Origin: an uncultured Campylobacter sp.
GTDB lineage: Bacteria; Campylobacterota; Campylobacteria; Campylobacterales; Campylobacteraceae
DNA: 26,125 nucleotides
Assembly (NCBI RefSeq): GCF_938015785.1
Contig: NZ_CALLWC010000039.1
Location: 1 to 26,125, forward strand
Direction: 5' to 3'
Shown here: piece by piece, positions 15,032-23,177 of the stretch
Layout of the letters: each line of letters starts with the position of its first letter
How positions within the stretch are numbered: position 1 is the stretch's first letter
The notes under the pieces: model-generated
Told to the model about the DNA's origin: nothing
Databases searched by the model: none
What the model saw: the letters and a program-made list of their open reading frames with translations, nothing else
Made by a program: the position numbers and the translations under genes

Positions 15032-15799
15032 TTATTTTGTAGGCGTCGTCCATAAGCTTTTATTCCAAAGCTCCGCACCCGAAATCCCTTTAACCCTAAT
15101 CCAAGCGATAATTTCTAAAATTTCAGATAAAAGGATTATCGCGAGTACCATGTACGCTGCAGTTGCACTACTCATTTCCGGCAGTTTAATAAACGAATTG
15201 ATGATTTCTACAAGTACTAAAGATATAAAATATAACCACGCGTAAGCATAAAAAATTTTACTCTTAGTGGCTTCTCCTAAGTAGCAATATACTATTGCCG
15301 AGGCTATGGTGCTGACAATCTTAAACGCTGTAATCGTTACATACCAAATGGTAACAAATTGCGTCTCTTTAATCTCTATAGAGTGATTAAGTCCTATGGC
15401 CATAGCCGCTAAAATGCAATAGAATGCCTCCACGAAAGAACCGCCTCGCTCGTGTAAGGTATAATCTAGAGTCTCCAAGCTCACAATATTATTATTCATA
15501 GAATGTGGTAAAAGTGAAATAAATACGATAGCCCAAAGCACTCGGGCGATAAAGTTAATCAAATACGCCCTAAATACCTTGCTAGCGGAGATATCCGAGA
15601 TCATTTTGGTTGCCGAGAGTTTAAAAATCATCGAAGCGAAAATTATGGCGACTATTGCGGCAGCGGCGGCGAAAAACACTCTCATCGTAATGCCGTGCAA
15701 AAACTCGCAACAAACCCAAATGATCAGATAAGTGCAGATTGCCAAAACGCTAGAGGTTATACCGCGAAATTTTATGGCGTTTAAAGTATCACGCTTCAT
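15032..15799 (-). CDS. Multi-pass membrane protein, paralog family member D
   Basis: Unrecognised 255-residue membrane protein with about seven hydrophobic segments. The start resembles member A (IKFRGI here, AKFRGV there), and the last segment SEILEIIAWIRVKG matches SGILLIIAWIKFNP of that protein. The family motif occurs twice in looser form, ISASKVFRAYLINF and ATKSKIFYAYAWLY. ATG 15799 follows AAAGG with a 6-base spacer, and a TATAAT lies 35 bases upstream. It stands alone, upstream of the ABC importer operon and downstream of the DUF4198 gene, with gene-free DNA on both sides. Codon use is more A/T-rich than in members A-C, which may mean an older divergence or separate acquisition. No function can be assigned. 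Confidence 0.75.
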   Translation of the reverse strand: MKRDTLNAIKFRGITSSVLAICTYLIIWVCCEFLHGITMRVFFAAAAAIVAIIFASMIFKLSATKMISDISASKVFRAYLINFIARVLWAIVFISLLPHSMNNNIVSLETLDYTLHERGGSFVEAFYCILAAMAIGLNHSIEIKETQFVTIWYVTITAFKIVSTIASAIVYCYLGEATKSKIFYAYAWLYFISLVLVEIINSFIKLPEMSSATAAYMVLAIILLSEILEIIAWIRVKGISGAELWNKSLWTTPTK

Positions 15800-15833
15800 T
15801 TTTTGCCTTTAGATTTTTAAAATTTTATGGCGG

Positions 15834-15839
15834 ATTATA
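15834..15839 (-). promoter_or_regulatory. Candidate -10 box of member D
   Basis: TATAAT on the minus strand, 35 bases before ATG 15799. No -35 match is seen. This is typical of Campylobacter but weak as evidence. Confidence 0.4.
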
Positions 15840-16173
15840 CTTGCGGGGTTTGAAATTTAGATAAATTTTAGAGCACGAGTGGAATTTAAATAAAGCGAAA
15901 TTTTGAATTAAATTTAATTTTTTGGTTTTGAACGAGGATTGTTTCGGGCGAATAGGCACTAGAAGCTGAATTTTAAAAATATGCGAGCATTTATGAAAAA
16001 GTGAGCATTCAAGCTAAAATTGAAATTTTATCAGGAAGGCTTGTCGTAGTACAATGCGCAAATCGCGACGAGTTAAAAGCGCAGCCTACGCACGCAACCT
16101 CTAAAGTCCGCGCAATATAGCGTACCCCGGCTTTTAAATTTAATAGCCGGAGTAAAATTAGAGTAAATTTAAA
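15840..16173. other. Gene-free stretch with one hairpin
   Basis: No gene is seen. It holds several AAATTT islands and a hairpin near the DUF4198 stop (16127-16150). Confidence 0.6.
16127..16150 (-). terminator. Possible terminator hairpin after DUF4198 gene
   Basis: CCGGCT (16127-16132) and AGCCGG (16145-16150) form a 6-bp stem around a 12-base A/T loop, starting 23 bases after the stop on the minus strand. No T tract follows on that strand, so it may only stabilise the 3' end. Confidence 0.4.
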
Positions 16174-16920
16174 CTATTTTACCTCAAAAGCAAATGACGC
16201 GATGATCGTCTCTTCGTCGCATTTTTTTGGATCCGAAAATGCGAGTTTATTTCTTGCTTTTAGTATCCAAGGGCCCGGCTTTAGCGCCATTACCTCGATT
16301 TCGCCCTTATCGTCAGTCATACCATAAAATGCGCTCATATCTTCCAGAAATCCATCCGGCGCACCTTCAACTGCGGCATTTGCAAGTGGTTTGCCTTCAA
16401 ACAGCACTTTAATTTTAAACGGCTTATTGGCTTTGAAATTTACCGGATTTTCTAAAGGTACGAGCTCTAGTCGCTCGCCCACGGGCTTAGTTATGAGATC
16501 GCCTGCTTGCGTGTTGATTACGCCCTTTGCGAGCATAGTGGCGCGACGGCAAAATTTAGCGTTTTTGATCGTATCTTTCGTGCCGCCCATATGCCATTTG
16601 CCGCTTTTATCCTCGGTCCAAAAGGTCGGTTTGTATTGCCCGGTGATGACATAAACGTCGCTTGGCTGCTTCTCGCCTTCAAATTTATAATTTTCGCTTG
16701 TGCGTTTCAGCTCGATTTTTTTGCCGTTTTTGTCGGTAACGATCGGGATTTCGAAATTGTTTTCGCGCTCTTTATCGATCGGCTCGCACGTCGCAAATCC
16801 GTCACCAAAGCCGATTTGAACTCTTAGCTTGTCATCGTTTTGTCCTGCTAGCCAAAAATCATGCGCGCCTGCTACGCTAAATGCACCTAAAACTGCCAAT
16901 GCAGCTAAACTTTTCCTCAT
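16174..16920 (-). CDS. DUF4198 periplasmic protein (NikK/CbiK-like, metal uptake)
   Basis: Secreted protein of the DUF4198 family, members of which accompany nickel or cobalt transporters and TonB-dependent receptors and are thought to capture metal in the periplasm. Residues 1-19 are a signal peptide (MRKSLAALAVLGAFSVAGA); cleavage would leave His20 as the new N-terminus in HDFWL, the usual start of mature family members and a plausible metal ligand. A C-terminal Ig-like part (about 155-245) carries GKPLANAAVEGAP and TDDKGEIEVMALKPGPWILKA in pieces typical of the family. The length, 248 residues, is normal. ATG 16920 has AAAGGAT upstream. It follows the TonB receptor by 34 bases on the same strand, so the two probably share the promoter at 19113-19141. 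Metal identity is inferred, not shown. Confidence 0.85.
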   Translation of the reverse strand: MRKSLAALAVLGAFSVAGAHDFWLAGQNDDKLRVQIGFGDGFATCEPIDKERENNFEIPIVTDKNGKKIELKRTSENYKFEGEKQPSDVYVITGQYKPTFWTEDKSGKWHMGGTKDTIKNAKFCRRATMLAKGVINTQAGDLITKPVGERLELVPLENPVNFKANKPFKIKVLFEGKPLANAAVEGAPDGFLEDMSAFYGMTDDKGEIEVMALKPGPWILKARNKLAFSDPKKCDEETIIASFAFEVK

Positions 16921-16954
16921 TTTTCATCCTTTCTTTTAATAAAATTTACTAAAT

Positions 16955-19076
16955 TTAAAAACTATATCTTACGCCGACGCCGAGCGTTCTGCCTTTGCCA
17001 TAGGTGATCAAGACATTACTCGCTCTGTCGCGTATGTGCGAGAAATATTCTTTGTCGGTCAAATTTTTGACGTAAAAATACACATCAAAGCCATCTTTTA
17101 GGTAGCCTACTTTTGCATCCGCCGTAAAATAGCTCTTTTGGGCTAGCTTATTTTGAGCATCGAAGTAGGTCTTGCCTATCATATTTCCGTCCAGTCTCGT
17201 ATAAATTCCCATCGGAGCGTAGTATGACGCGCCCAAAGAGAGCTTATACTCGGGGTTTTTCTCGATTTTATTACCTTTATTATTCGTGCCGTCTTTGTTG
17301 ATATAATCTCCGTATTTGGTCTTTAGCAGACTTGCGGCTAAATTTATATCAAGCTCCTTGCTCGCTTTTGCGACGCCTTCAAATTCCACACCCATAGATT
17401 TTGATTTATCGGCGTTTGCGGTTGAGTAGATGTTGGGGTTATTGGGGTCGGTATAAAATATATGCGTGCCCTTGATGTCCATATAAAATAGCGCGGTAGA
17501 AAATCTAAAGCTCTCATACGAACCCTTTACGCCAATCTCGTAGTCATCGCTCGTCTGTGCGTCAAATTTATTATCCTCTCTACTGCCGCCGGTGGTGTAG
17601 AAATTAAAACCGCCGGCTAGATAGCCCTTCGAATACATCGCGTAAATATTTAGCTCGTCGGTGATATCGTATCCAAGTGCGATTTTTGGCAAAAACGTCC
17701 TAAATGTCGCTTTTTCGTCCATCGAAAACGCGGGCGCACCGGGATTGTGTCCCAGCTCGTATGAAAAGTAATCGACCTTTGTGTGTTTTCTGATCTGCTG
17801 ATACCTACCGCCAAGCGTAGCATCAAATTTGCTCGTGATCGGATAGATGATCTGACCGAATACCGATGCTGTCTGCGCGCGATTGATTGAAGGCCAATCC
17901 TCGACTATCGTCCTACCGCCGTCGCCGTATTGGTCGCCGATCGGGCCGAAGACTTGCTTTTCGTTTTCGTAATAAAGTCCACCAACCCATTTGAAGCTTT
18001 GCTCGCCTACGCTACTAAATCTAAGCTCCTCGGAGAAGGTATCATTTTTAGAATTTAAAAATGTAATTAGCCCGTAGTGATCGGGGTCGAGATAGGTTAT
18101 TTTACTACCGAAATCCTCGTCGTAAAGCCCGTCTTTTTTGGCTCTACGAAAGGTCGTAGCCGAGGTCGCGTCAAATTTGTCAAATTCATATTTTAGATCT
18201 AACGCTCCCGAGCTAGAGGTTTGCTTTACGCGAGCGGGAGTTTCTAAGTTTATATGCTTGGCTTCGCTTTTTGAGATATTGCCAAATCTCGATTTTGGGA
18301 TAAAAAGCTCGTCGAGCGAGTCGTCCTGGCGGTGAAAAAGGTCGCCGTAAATTTTAATCGTAAAACGATCGGTCGGCACTATCTTTAAATTTAGTCCGAA
18401 ATTGTAATTTTTCTTGTCGTTGGCTTTATCTCCGTTTAGATCGTTGATGATCCAGCCGTTTTCTTTGGACGCCGAGCCGTTTAAGCCTAAAAATAGTTTA
18501 TCATCAATCAGCGCGCCGCTGGTTTCAAAAAGATCTAGCATGTATTTGTGCGAGCCGTATTCGGCACCGACGCTGCCACTCCACTCGTTAGTCGGTTCTT
18601 TTAAAACGATATTGATGATGCCGCCGATTGAGTCTTTGCCGTAGATCGCACTGCTAGGACCTCGCAAAACCTCGACGTGATCAATATTTGTAACGGGGAT
18701 ATAGGCTGCGTCTTTGTTGCTTTGTGCCACGCCGCTGACATAGACCGTAACGGGGTTAGAACTCGTATATATCGAAGGATTGAGCCCTCTAGTACTGATG
18801 CCCTCGTACATCCCGCCACACCGGTAATGTTTGGCATAGTTTTTACCAGCTCCTCGACGTTTTTGACTTCTCGTTCTTGTAGCTCAGTATCACTTACGAC
18901 GCTGATACTTTGTGGCACATCCTTTAAATTTTCACTTATTTTGTTTGCGGTAACTTCTACTTCGCCGAGATTTACGCTTTGCTTAATTTGTTCGTCGGCT
19001 ATGGCTGGATTTGCGGCGCTCAATAAAAGTAGGGCGGCTGCAGCTTCAGAGAGAGAGAGAGAGTAAAAACTTTCAA
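16955..19076 (-). pseudogene. TonB-dependent receptor, doubly frameshifted (or phase-off)
   Basis: Outer-membrane receptor for a metal chelate. The plug domain has VEVTANKISENLKDVPQSI, VLRGPSSAIYGKDSIGG and IINIVLKEP, and a 22-strand-type barrel ends in GVRYSF with a terminal Phe. The best start is TTG 19076, 7 bases after AGGAG (19084-19088). Read from there, the (CT)8 tract puts the ribosome out of frame and it meets TGA within about 20 codons; 7 or 10 CT units would restore the frame and give a hydrophobic leader ending SAANPAIA. A second break lies at GGG 18812-18814: before it the frame reads MPNITGVAG, after it MYEGISTRGL continues one base out of phase, so one extra G would restore it. 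The remaining 618 codons are intact. Sequencing error, decay or phase variation are all possible. Confidence 0.82.
19048..19063 (-). repeat. (CT)8 simple-sequence repeat in receptor leader
   Basis: Eight AG units on the + strand (CT on the coding strand) lie 11 codons or fewer after the receptor start. Coding phase requires a unit number of 1, 4, 7 or 10; eight is out of phase. In phase the tract would code alternating Leu-Ser within the signal peptide. Confidence 0.8.
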
Positions 19077-19112
19077 AATTTAACTCCTAAAATCTGATAA
19101 AATTTTCGCGTT

Positions 19113-19141
19113 ATTATATCAGATGAGATAATCATTGTCAA
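19113..19141 (-). promoter_or_regulatory. Consensus sigma-70 promoter of the receptor operon
   Basis: On the minus strand TTGACA (19141-19136), a 17-base spacer and TATAAT (19118-19113) match the consensus at every position. Transcription would start near 19106, about 30 bases before the TTG start. A full -35 is rare in this group and makes the call strong. Confidence 0.82.
19127..19139. promoter_or_regulatory. Fur-like operator overlapping the -35 box
   Basis: GATAATCATTGTC is a 6-1-6 inverted repeat with one mismatch and matches 12 of 13 positions of the Fur core GATAAT-C-ATTATC. It covers most of the -35 element, the classical position for iron-dependent repression. A NikR site overlapping the same AT-rich promoter cannot be excluded. 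Confidence 0.55.
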
Positions 19142-19697
19142 TACTATTACAATATTAAATTAATGTAGAATATAAGTATGATTTATATTGAATTTAATGT
19201 TGCAAATTTAGATACAAAATAGGGCAATACAATAAACTTATTATAATTTAAACAAATACGTTCATAAAATTTATGGAAATGATGCAAAAATTAATAAAAT
19301 CAAAAAATTCATTTTTATAAATCGTTTACTACATAGAAATCATTAATAGGAAAATATATATCAGTAGTTCATCATTTTTCAATTTTTTGGAGCAAAAGTA
19401 CTACATTTCTAGATATTCTATATTGAAAACTATAATTTTCAAGTAAAAATTCAATACGAAATTAACGTATAATTATATGAATAATTTCATGTATTTTTAA
19501 CGCATTCGATGTTTTTATTAATGGTTTTTATTAGAAGAATTTTTACATAAATCTATATTTGATAATTTATGTGACTTCAAATGAAATCAGCAAGACGATG
19601 TGCTTTCTGCAAGAATTAAAATAGATAAATATCTGAATTGAGTGGAAATGAAATTTCGCTTATGGTAAGGAGTTTAAATTTGAAATATGGAGAAGTT
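19142..19697. other. AT-rich gene-free island
   Basis: About 550 bases with strikingly low GC content compared with everything around it. No frame longer than a few tens of codons and no gene remnant was recognised on either strand. It lies between the receptor promoter and the hypA 3' end. It could be an upstream regulatory region or a relic of foreign DNA. Confidence 0.6.
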
Positions 19698-19740
19698 ATG
19701 CGCCTAAAAACGCCCTCTTTTATTCAATAACCAGGCGCAT
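19698..19740 (-). terminator. Inverted repeat spanning the hypA stop
   Basis: ATGCGCCT (19698-19705) and AGGCGCAT (19733-19740) are perfect 8-bp complements around a 27-base loop; the second arm codes the MRL triplet near the HypA C-terminus. A stem-loop here could end the hyp transcript, though the loop is large and a T run lies inside it rather than after it. Confidence 0.4.
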
Positions 19741-20280
19741 TAGATACATATCCTCGCCGTCGATTACGCTGATTTCGGAGCTTTTGCAGCTCGGACAAGA
19801 AAAGTCATTCTGCATCAAATCTCCGCTAAAACCGCAGTTTTTGCATTTTACGACAATCTCTTGGGTATGAATGATAAGATCCGCATTTTCGCAGACGGTG
19901 CCTACGCGAAAGACTTCATAGCAGTTTTGCAGATAATGCGCCTCCACGCCGCTTAGTCGCCCTATTTTTACATGCAGCTCCCTTACCTGCGGACTTTTCG
20001 AACTAAATGCATCGTAAGACGCCTGTGGATTTGCATCTAAATTTTTATAAAAATCGCCGTTTTTGTCGTTCGAGTCCGTATTCGCAATGCCCGTATTTTC
20101 GGTATTCTCGGTGCCCATGCCAGTATTCGCGGAATTCGTATTTTCATTGGCGGTATCGTCGGCGATGTCACAGCTATTTTTATCGCCCTGCTCGGCCGCG
20201 CCTTTTTTATTTGCTTTTTCGGCATTTAGCGCCTTTTCACATAGCGCAACAAGATCCGCTACGATCGATAGTTCATGCAT
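19720..20280 (-). CDS. hypA: Hydrogenase nickel-insertion protein HypA, with insertion
   Basis: Delivers nickel with HypB to the [NiFe]-hydrogenase large subunit (and to urease in some relatives). The N-terminal MHELS carries the nickel ligand His2; the zinc site is Cys146/Cys149 (CKNC) and Cys162/Cys165 (CPSC). The usual length is about 113-120 residues; this one has 186. The surplus is an Asn/Thr/Asp/Gly/Ala-rich block at about residues 21-97, placed between the first helix (ADLVALCEKAL) and the first strand of the core sheet (VRELHVKIGRLSGVE). It includes repeated (E)NT(G) units. All catalytic and metal residues are kept, so activity is plausible. It is the last gene of hypBCDEA; 108 bases separate it from hypE. 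ATG 20280 is preceded by an A-rich leader. Confidence 0.93.
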   Translation of the reverse strand: MHELSIVADLVALCEKALNAEKANKKGAAEQGDKNSCDIADDTANENTNSANTGMGTENTENTGIANTDSNDKNGDFYKNLDANPQASYDAFSSKSPQVRELHVKIGRLSGVEAHYLQNCYEVFRVGTVCENADLIIHTQEIVVKCKNCGFSGDLMQNDFSCPSCKSSEISVIDGEDMYLMRLVIE

Positions 20281-20388
20281 TTTTTCCTCTAAATTTTACG
20301 GCCGCGCCGTATTCTATACGAAATTTTGTTATAAATTTAAAAATACGCTTGAAATTTAGGCTTAAATTTGCCGAATTTGCACGCAAAT

Positions 20389-21576
20389 TTAACAAATCCG
20401 CGGCAGTAGTTCGCCTTTCGGAAGCTCCAAAAATCGCTGCGAGCCGTAGGCGTTTTGCAAAATCACTCGCCCTTTTGCCGCATGCGGAGTTTGAAATTGC
20501 CCCGCCCTATTTTCTGATACCGCGCCCGCGTCACTCACATCCACAGATCCATCATATGCACTAGGTCTAGGCGTCAAAGCGCCCTTAAATTCGCCTTTGT
20601 CGTGCCCTACTTCGCGTACCTCGCCGATGATTGCGGCGTTTGCGTCAAATTCGCGCAGTATCTCAAGCGCCCGATCCGCCTCGGCATCATCTTCTACGAT
20701 CGCTACGAAAGTTCCTTCGTTTGCAAGCTCGTACGGCTCAAAGCCCAGCAGCTCGCACACGCCCACTACTTCGTCGCTGATTTTGATATCCTCTTCGCGC
20801 ACTAAAAATTCAAGCTCGCTGGAGCTTGCGAATTCGTTCAAAACCGCGCTGAGCCCGCCGCGCGTCGCGTCTCGCATCGCCTGGATTTTCACGCCTTGCA
20901 AGATCAGCTTTTCGACCGCAGCGCAAAGCGGTTTGCAGTCGCTTTGTAGCTCGCTGTTTAGCGCGATCTCGTCGCGCGCCGCGAGTATCACCGCCCCGTG
21001 CCGCCCGATGTCGCCGCTAAGCAGGATTTTTGCGCCCGCTTTGATGTTTTGCACGCGCGCAGGTCGCAAAACACGGCCGATGCCGCTAGTGTTGATGAAA
21101 ATTTTATCGCATTTGCCGCGCGGCACAACCTTTGTGTCGCCGCAAACGATACGAACGCCACAGCTTCGCGCAGTGCTAGCCATCGAGTCCAAAATGCGTC
21201 GCAGATCGCTTAGGCTAAGCCCTTCCTCGATGATGAGCGCGCAGCTTAAAAACAGCGGCTTTGCGCCTACCATCGCAAGGTCGTTGACAGTACCGCAAAC
21301 GGCGATCTTACCGATATCGCCGCCGTTAAAAAACAGAGGCGTGACGACGAAACTATCGGTGCTGAAAGCTAGCTCACCGTCGAAACTAGCCGCCGAATTC
21401 AGAGCAGAGCTCGGCGTCACGCGGTCAAAATCCGCCCCGGCGTCTAAATTTAGTATCGCGCTGTCGTTGTTGGCGCGCAAAATTTCATTATCAAACACCG
21501 CAAAGATCGTCTCGTTGATGAGCTTATTCATCTCTTCGCCGCCGCCGCCGTGGCTTAAAAGTATAGTTTCGTTCAA
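20389..21576 (-). CDS. hypE: Hydrogenase maturation protein HypE
   Basis: Cytoplasmic enzyme that dehydrates the thiocarboxamide on its own C-terminal cysteine to give the cyanide ligand of the [NiFe] centre. The chain ends in PRIC, with the essential Cys as the last residue. PurM-like motifs include LLSHGGGGEEM near the start, STDSFVVTPLFFNGGDIGKIA as the ATP-phosphate region, and DATRGGLSAVLNEFA. I place the start at TTG 21576 (395 residues) because AAGGA lies 5 bases before it; a GTG at 21591 lacks such a site. It is about 60 residues longer than usual: one insert at about 46-68 (after ILNLDAGADF) and another before the C-terminus (after AAIIGEVREV), both low in conservation. It lies after hypD in the operon. 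Confidence 0.93.
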   Translation of the reverse strand: MNETILLSHGGGGEEMNKLINETIFAVFDNEILRANNDSAILNLDAGADFDRVTPSSALNSAASFDGELAFSTDSFVVTPLFFNGGDIGKIAVCGTVNDLAMVGAKPLFLSCALIIEEGLSLSDLRRILDSMASTARSCGVRIVCGDTKVVPRGKCDKIFINTSGIGRVLRPARVQNIKAGAKILLSGDIGRHGAVILAARDEIALNSELQSDCKPLCAAVEKLILQGVKIQAMRDATRGGLSAVLNEFASSSELEFLVREEDIKISDEVVGVCELLGFEPYELANEGTFVAIVEDDAEADRALEILREFDANAAIIGEVREVGHDKGEFKGALTPRPSAYDGSVDVSDAGAVSENRAGQFQTPHAAKGRVILQNAYGSQRFLELPKGELLPRIC

Positions 21577-21762
21577 ATTTTTCCTTTTCACTCGGTTTTA
21601 AAATTTTAAGCCCGTATTCCGCAGCCGAACAAGCCGTGCCGCTACGGCGCCGCGCAAAATTTTAAAGTAAAATTTAGCGCGACGTTTTACTTCGGTTAAA
21701 ATTTTAAAGCATGACTTGTTTTTAAAATTTACGCTCTGCTAGCCGGATACTGCGCGCAAAAT

Positions 21763-22860
21763 TTAGCCCGCGTTTTTGACGTCGCCGTATTTATAGTATG
21801 CCGCGCATGCCCCTTCGCTTGAGACCATGCACGATCCTATCGGGTTTTGCGGCGTGCAGTGCTTGCCGAAAACCTTGCAATCATAGGGGCTTTTTTTGCC
21901 GCGCAAAATTTCGCCGCAGATACAGGCCTTGCTCTCGGGAGCGCTCTGTACGCTGCAATCAAACTGCACCCTGGCATCCAGCGCCGCGTACTGCGGGCGC
22001 AACTTCATGCCGCTTTTTGGAATTTCGCCGAGCCCTCGCCACGGAAAATCGCAAATTTCAAAATATTTATCTATCAAATTTTGCGCTTTTTGGTTTCCGC
22101 CCTCTTTTACGACGCGCTCGTATTCGTTGAAAACCTCGTAGGTGCCGGCGTTTTGCTGCTCTACCAAATTTAACACGCCCGCCATTATGTCAAGCGGCTC
22201 AAATCCGCTTACGGCGATCGGCTTTTTGTAATCCCGCGCTATGCTCTCGTAGGCCTTTGCGCCGGTGATCACGCTTACGTGGCTAGGCCCTAAAAACGCG
22301 TCTATCTGCACGTCCGCGTCGTCTAAGATCGCTCGCACGGGCGCGGGCACTGTTACGTGGTTGATGTGAAAAAAGAGATTTTTTAGTCCCAGGCTTAGCG
22401 CCTTATCGATCAGCACGGCACTCATCGGCGTCGTCGTCTCAAAGCCGATCGCAAAAAATATCACCGTTTTTTGCGGATTTTCCTGCGCGATCTTTATGCA
22501 ATCAAGCGGGCTATAAAGCGCTCTGATGTCGTGCCCCTCGCTGCGCAGCTTCTGTAAGCTTGTGTGAGAGCCCGGTACGCGCAGCATGTCTGCTAGAGTG
22601 CAAAAAATACTCTGCGGCATCGCGGCGAGCTTGATCGCCTCGTCGATACGACTGCGCGGCATTACGCACACCGGACAGCCGGGGCCGTGGATAAATTTTA
22701 TATTGTCGCCGACCAGGCTCGGAAGCCCGAATTTCATGATCGAGTGCGTGTGTCCGCCGCAAATCTCCATAATATTTAGCGGCTTTTTGCTTTTGGAAAT
22801 TATCAGCTTGCTAAGCGCTAAAATCAGCTCCTTATCCCTAAAATCCTTGATTAGATCCAT
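21763..22860 (-). CDS. hypD: Hydrogenase maturation protein HypD
   Basis: Iron-sulfur scaffold which, with HypC, assembles the Fe(CN)2CO group. The 365-residue length is normal. CGGHTH (34-39) and GPGCPVCVMP (59-68) hold the cysteines and histidine of the iron/thiol-redox site; the C-terminal part has the cysteines expected for the [4Fe-4S] cluster and redox pair (ACICGEIL, YDCKVFGKHCTPQNPIGSCM in part, GACAAYYKY). ATG 22860 follows AAGG with a 7-base spacer. It lies 35 bases after hypC and, after a 186-base gap, is followed by hypE. No oddity is seen in the protein. Confidence 0.96.
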   Translation of the reverse strand: MDLIKDFRDKELILALSKLIISKSKKPLNIMEICGGHTHSIMKFGLPSLVGDNIKFIHGPGCPVCVMPRSRIDEAIKLAAMPQSIFCTLADMLRVPGSHTSLQKLRSEGHDIRALYSPLDCIKIAQENPQKTVIFFAIGFETTTPMSAVLIDKALSLGLKNLFFHINHVTVPAPVRAILDDADVQIDAFLGPSHVSVITGAKAYESIARDYKKPIAVSGFEPLDIMAGVLNLVEQQNAGTYEVFNEYERVVKEGGNQKAQNLIDKYFEICDFPWRGLGEIPKSGMKLRPQYAALDARVQFDCSVQSAPESKACICGEILRGKKSPYDCKVFGKHCTPQNPIGSCMVSSEGACAAYYKYGDVKNAG

Positions 22861-22895
22861 TATTTACCTTAAATTTTACGGGTTTACAAGCCGCT

Positions 22896-23177
22896 TTAAT
22901 TCTCTGCGCCGGCTCTCGGCTCTATGCTTTCATATACGGAGCTCTCTTCCGCCCTCATCTGCTTTGCAATCTGCTCGTAAATTTCGATACTCTCCTTCGC
23001 TCGCTGCGTATCGATCTTCTCCATCGCAAAGCCCACGTGGATCAGCACGTACTCCCCGACTTCCGCGGGCTCGGGAAGCAGATCCAAGCTCACGCCGCGG
23101 CGCACGCCCAGAGTCTCCACAGTCGCGAAATTATTTTCGTCGATCGAGATAATTTTTGAAGGGATTGAAAGACACAT
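22896..23177 (-). CDS. hypC: Hydrogenase assembly chaperone HypC
   Basis: Small chaperone that carries the Fe(CN)2CO unit from HypD to the hydrogenase large subunit. The start must be ATG 23177, although the frame is open further upstream, because the product then begins MCLSIPSKI, the family N-terminus whose Cys2 is essential. It overlaps the hypB stop by one base (TAATG), and AAGGA lies 9 bases upstream. The 93-residue chain continues with ETLGVRRGVSLDLLP and GEYVLIHVGFAMEKID, matching the OB-fold core and the conserved final helix region. The C-terminal 15 residues are acidic and not conserved. Confidence 0.95.
   Translation of the reverse strand: MCLSIPSKIISIDENNFATVETLGVRRGVSLDLLPEPAEVGEYVLIHVGFAMEKIDTQRAKESIEIYEQIAKQMRAEESSVYESIEPRAGAEN

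Noticed and set aside
20597..21601. Long open frame (334 codons) antisense to hypE
   Set aside because: Ser/Ala-rich shadow of a strongly conserved gene on the other strand; no independent support.
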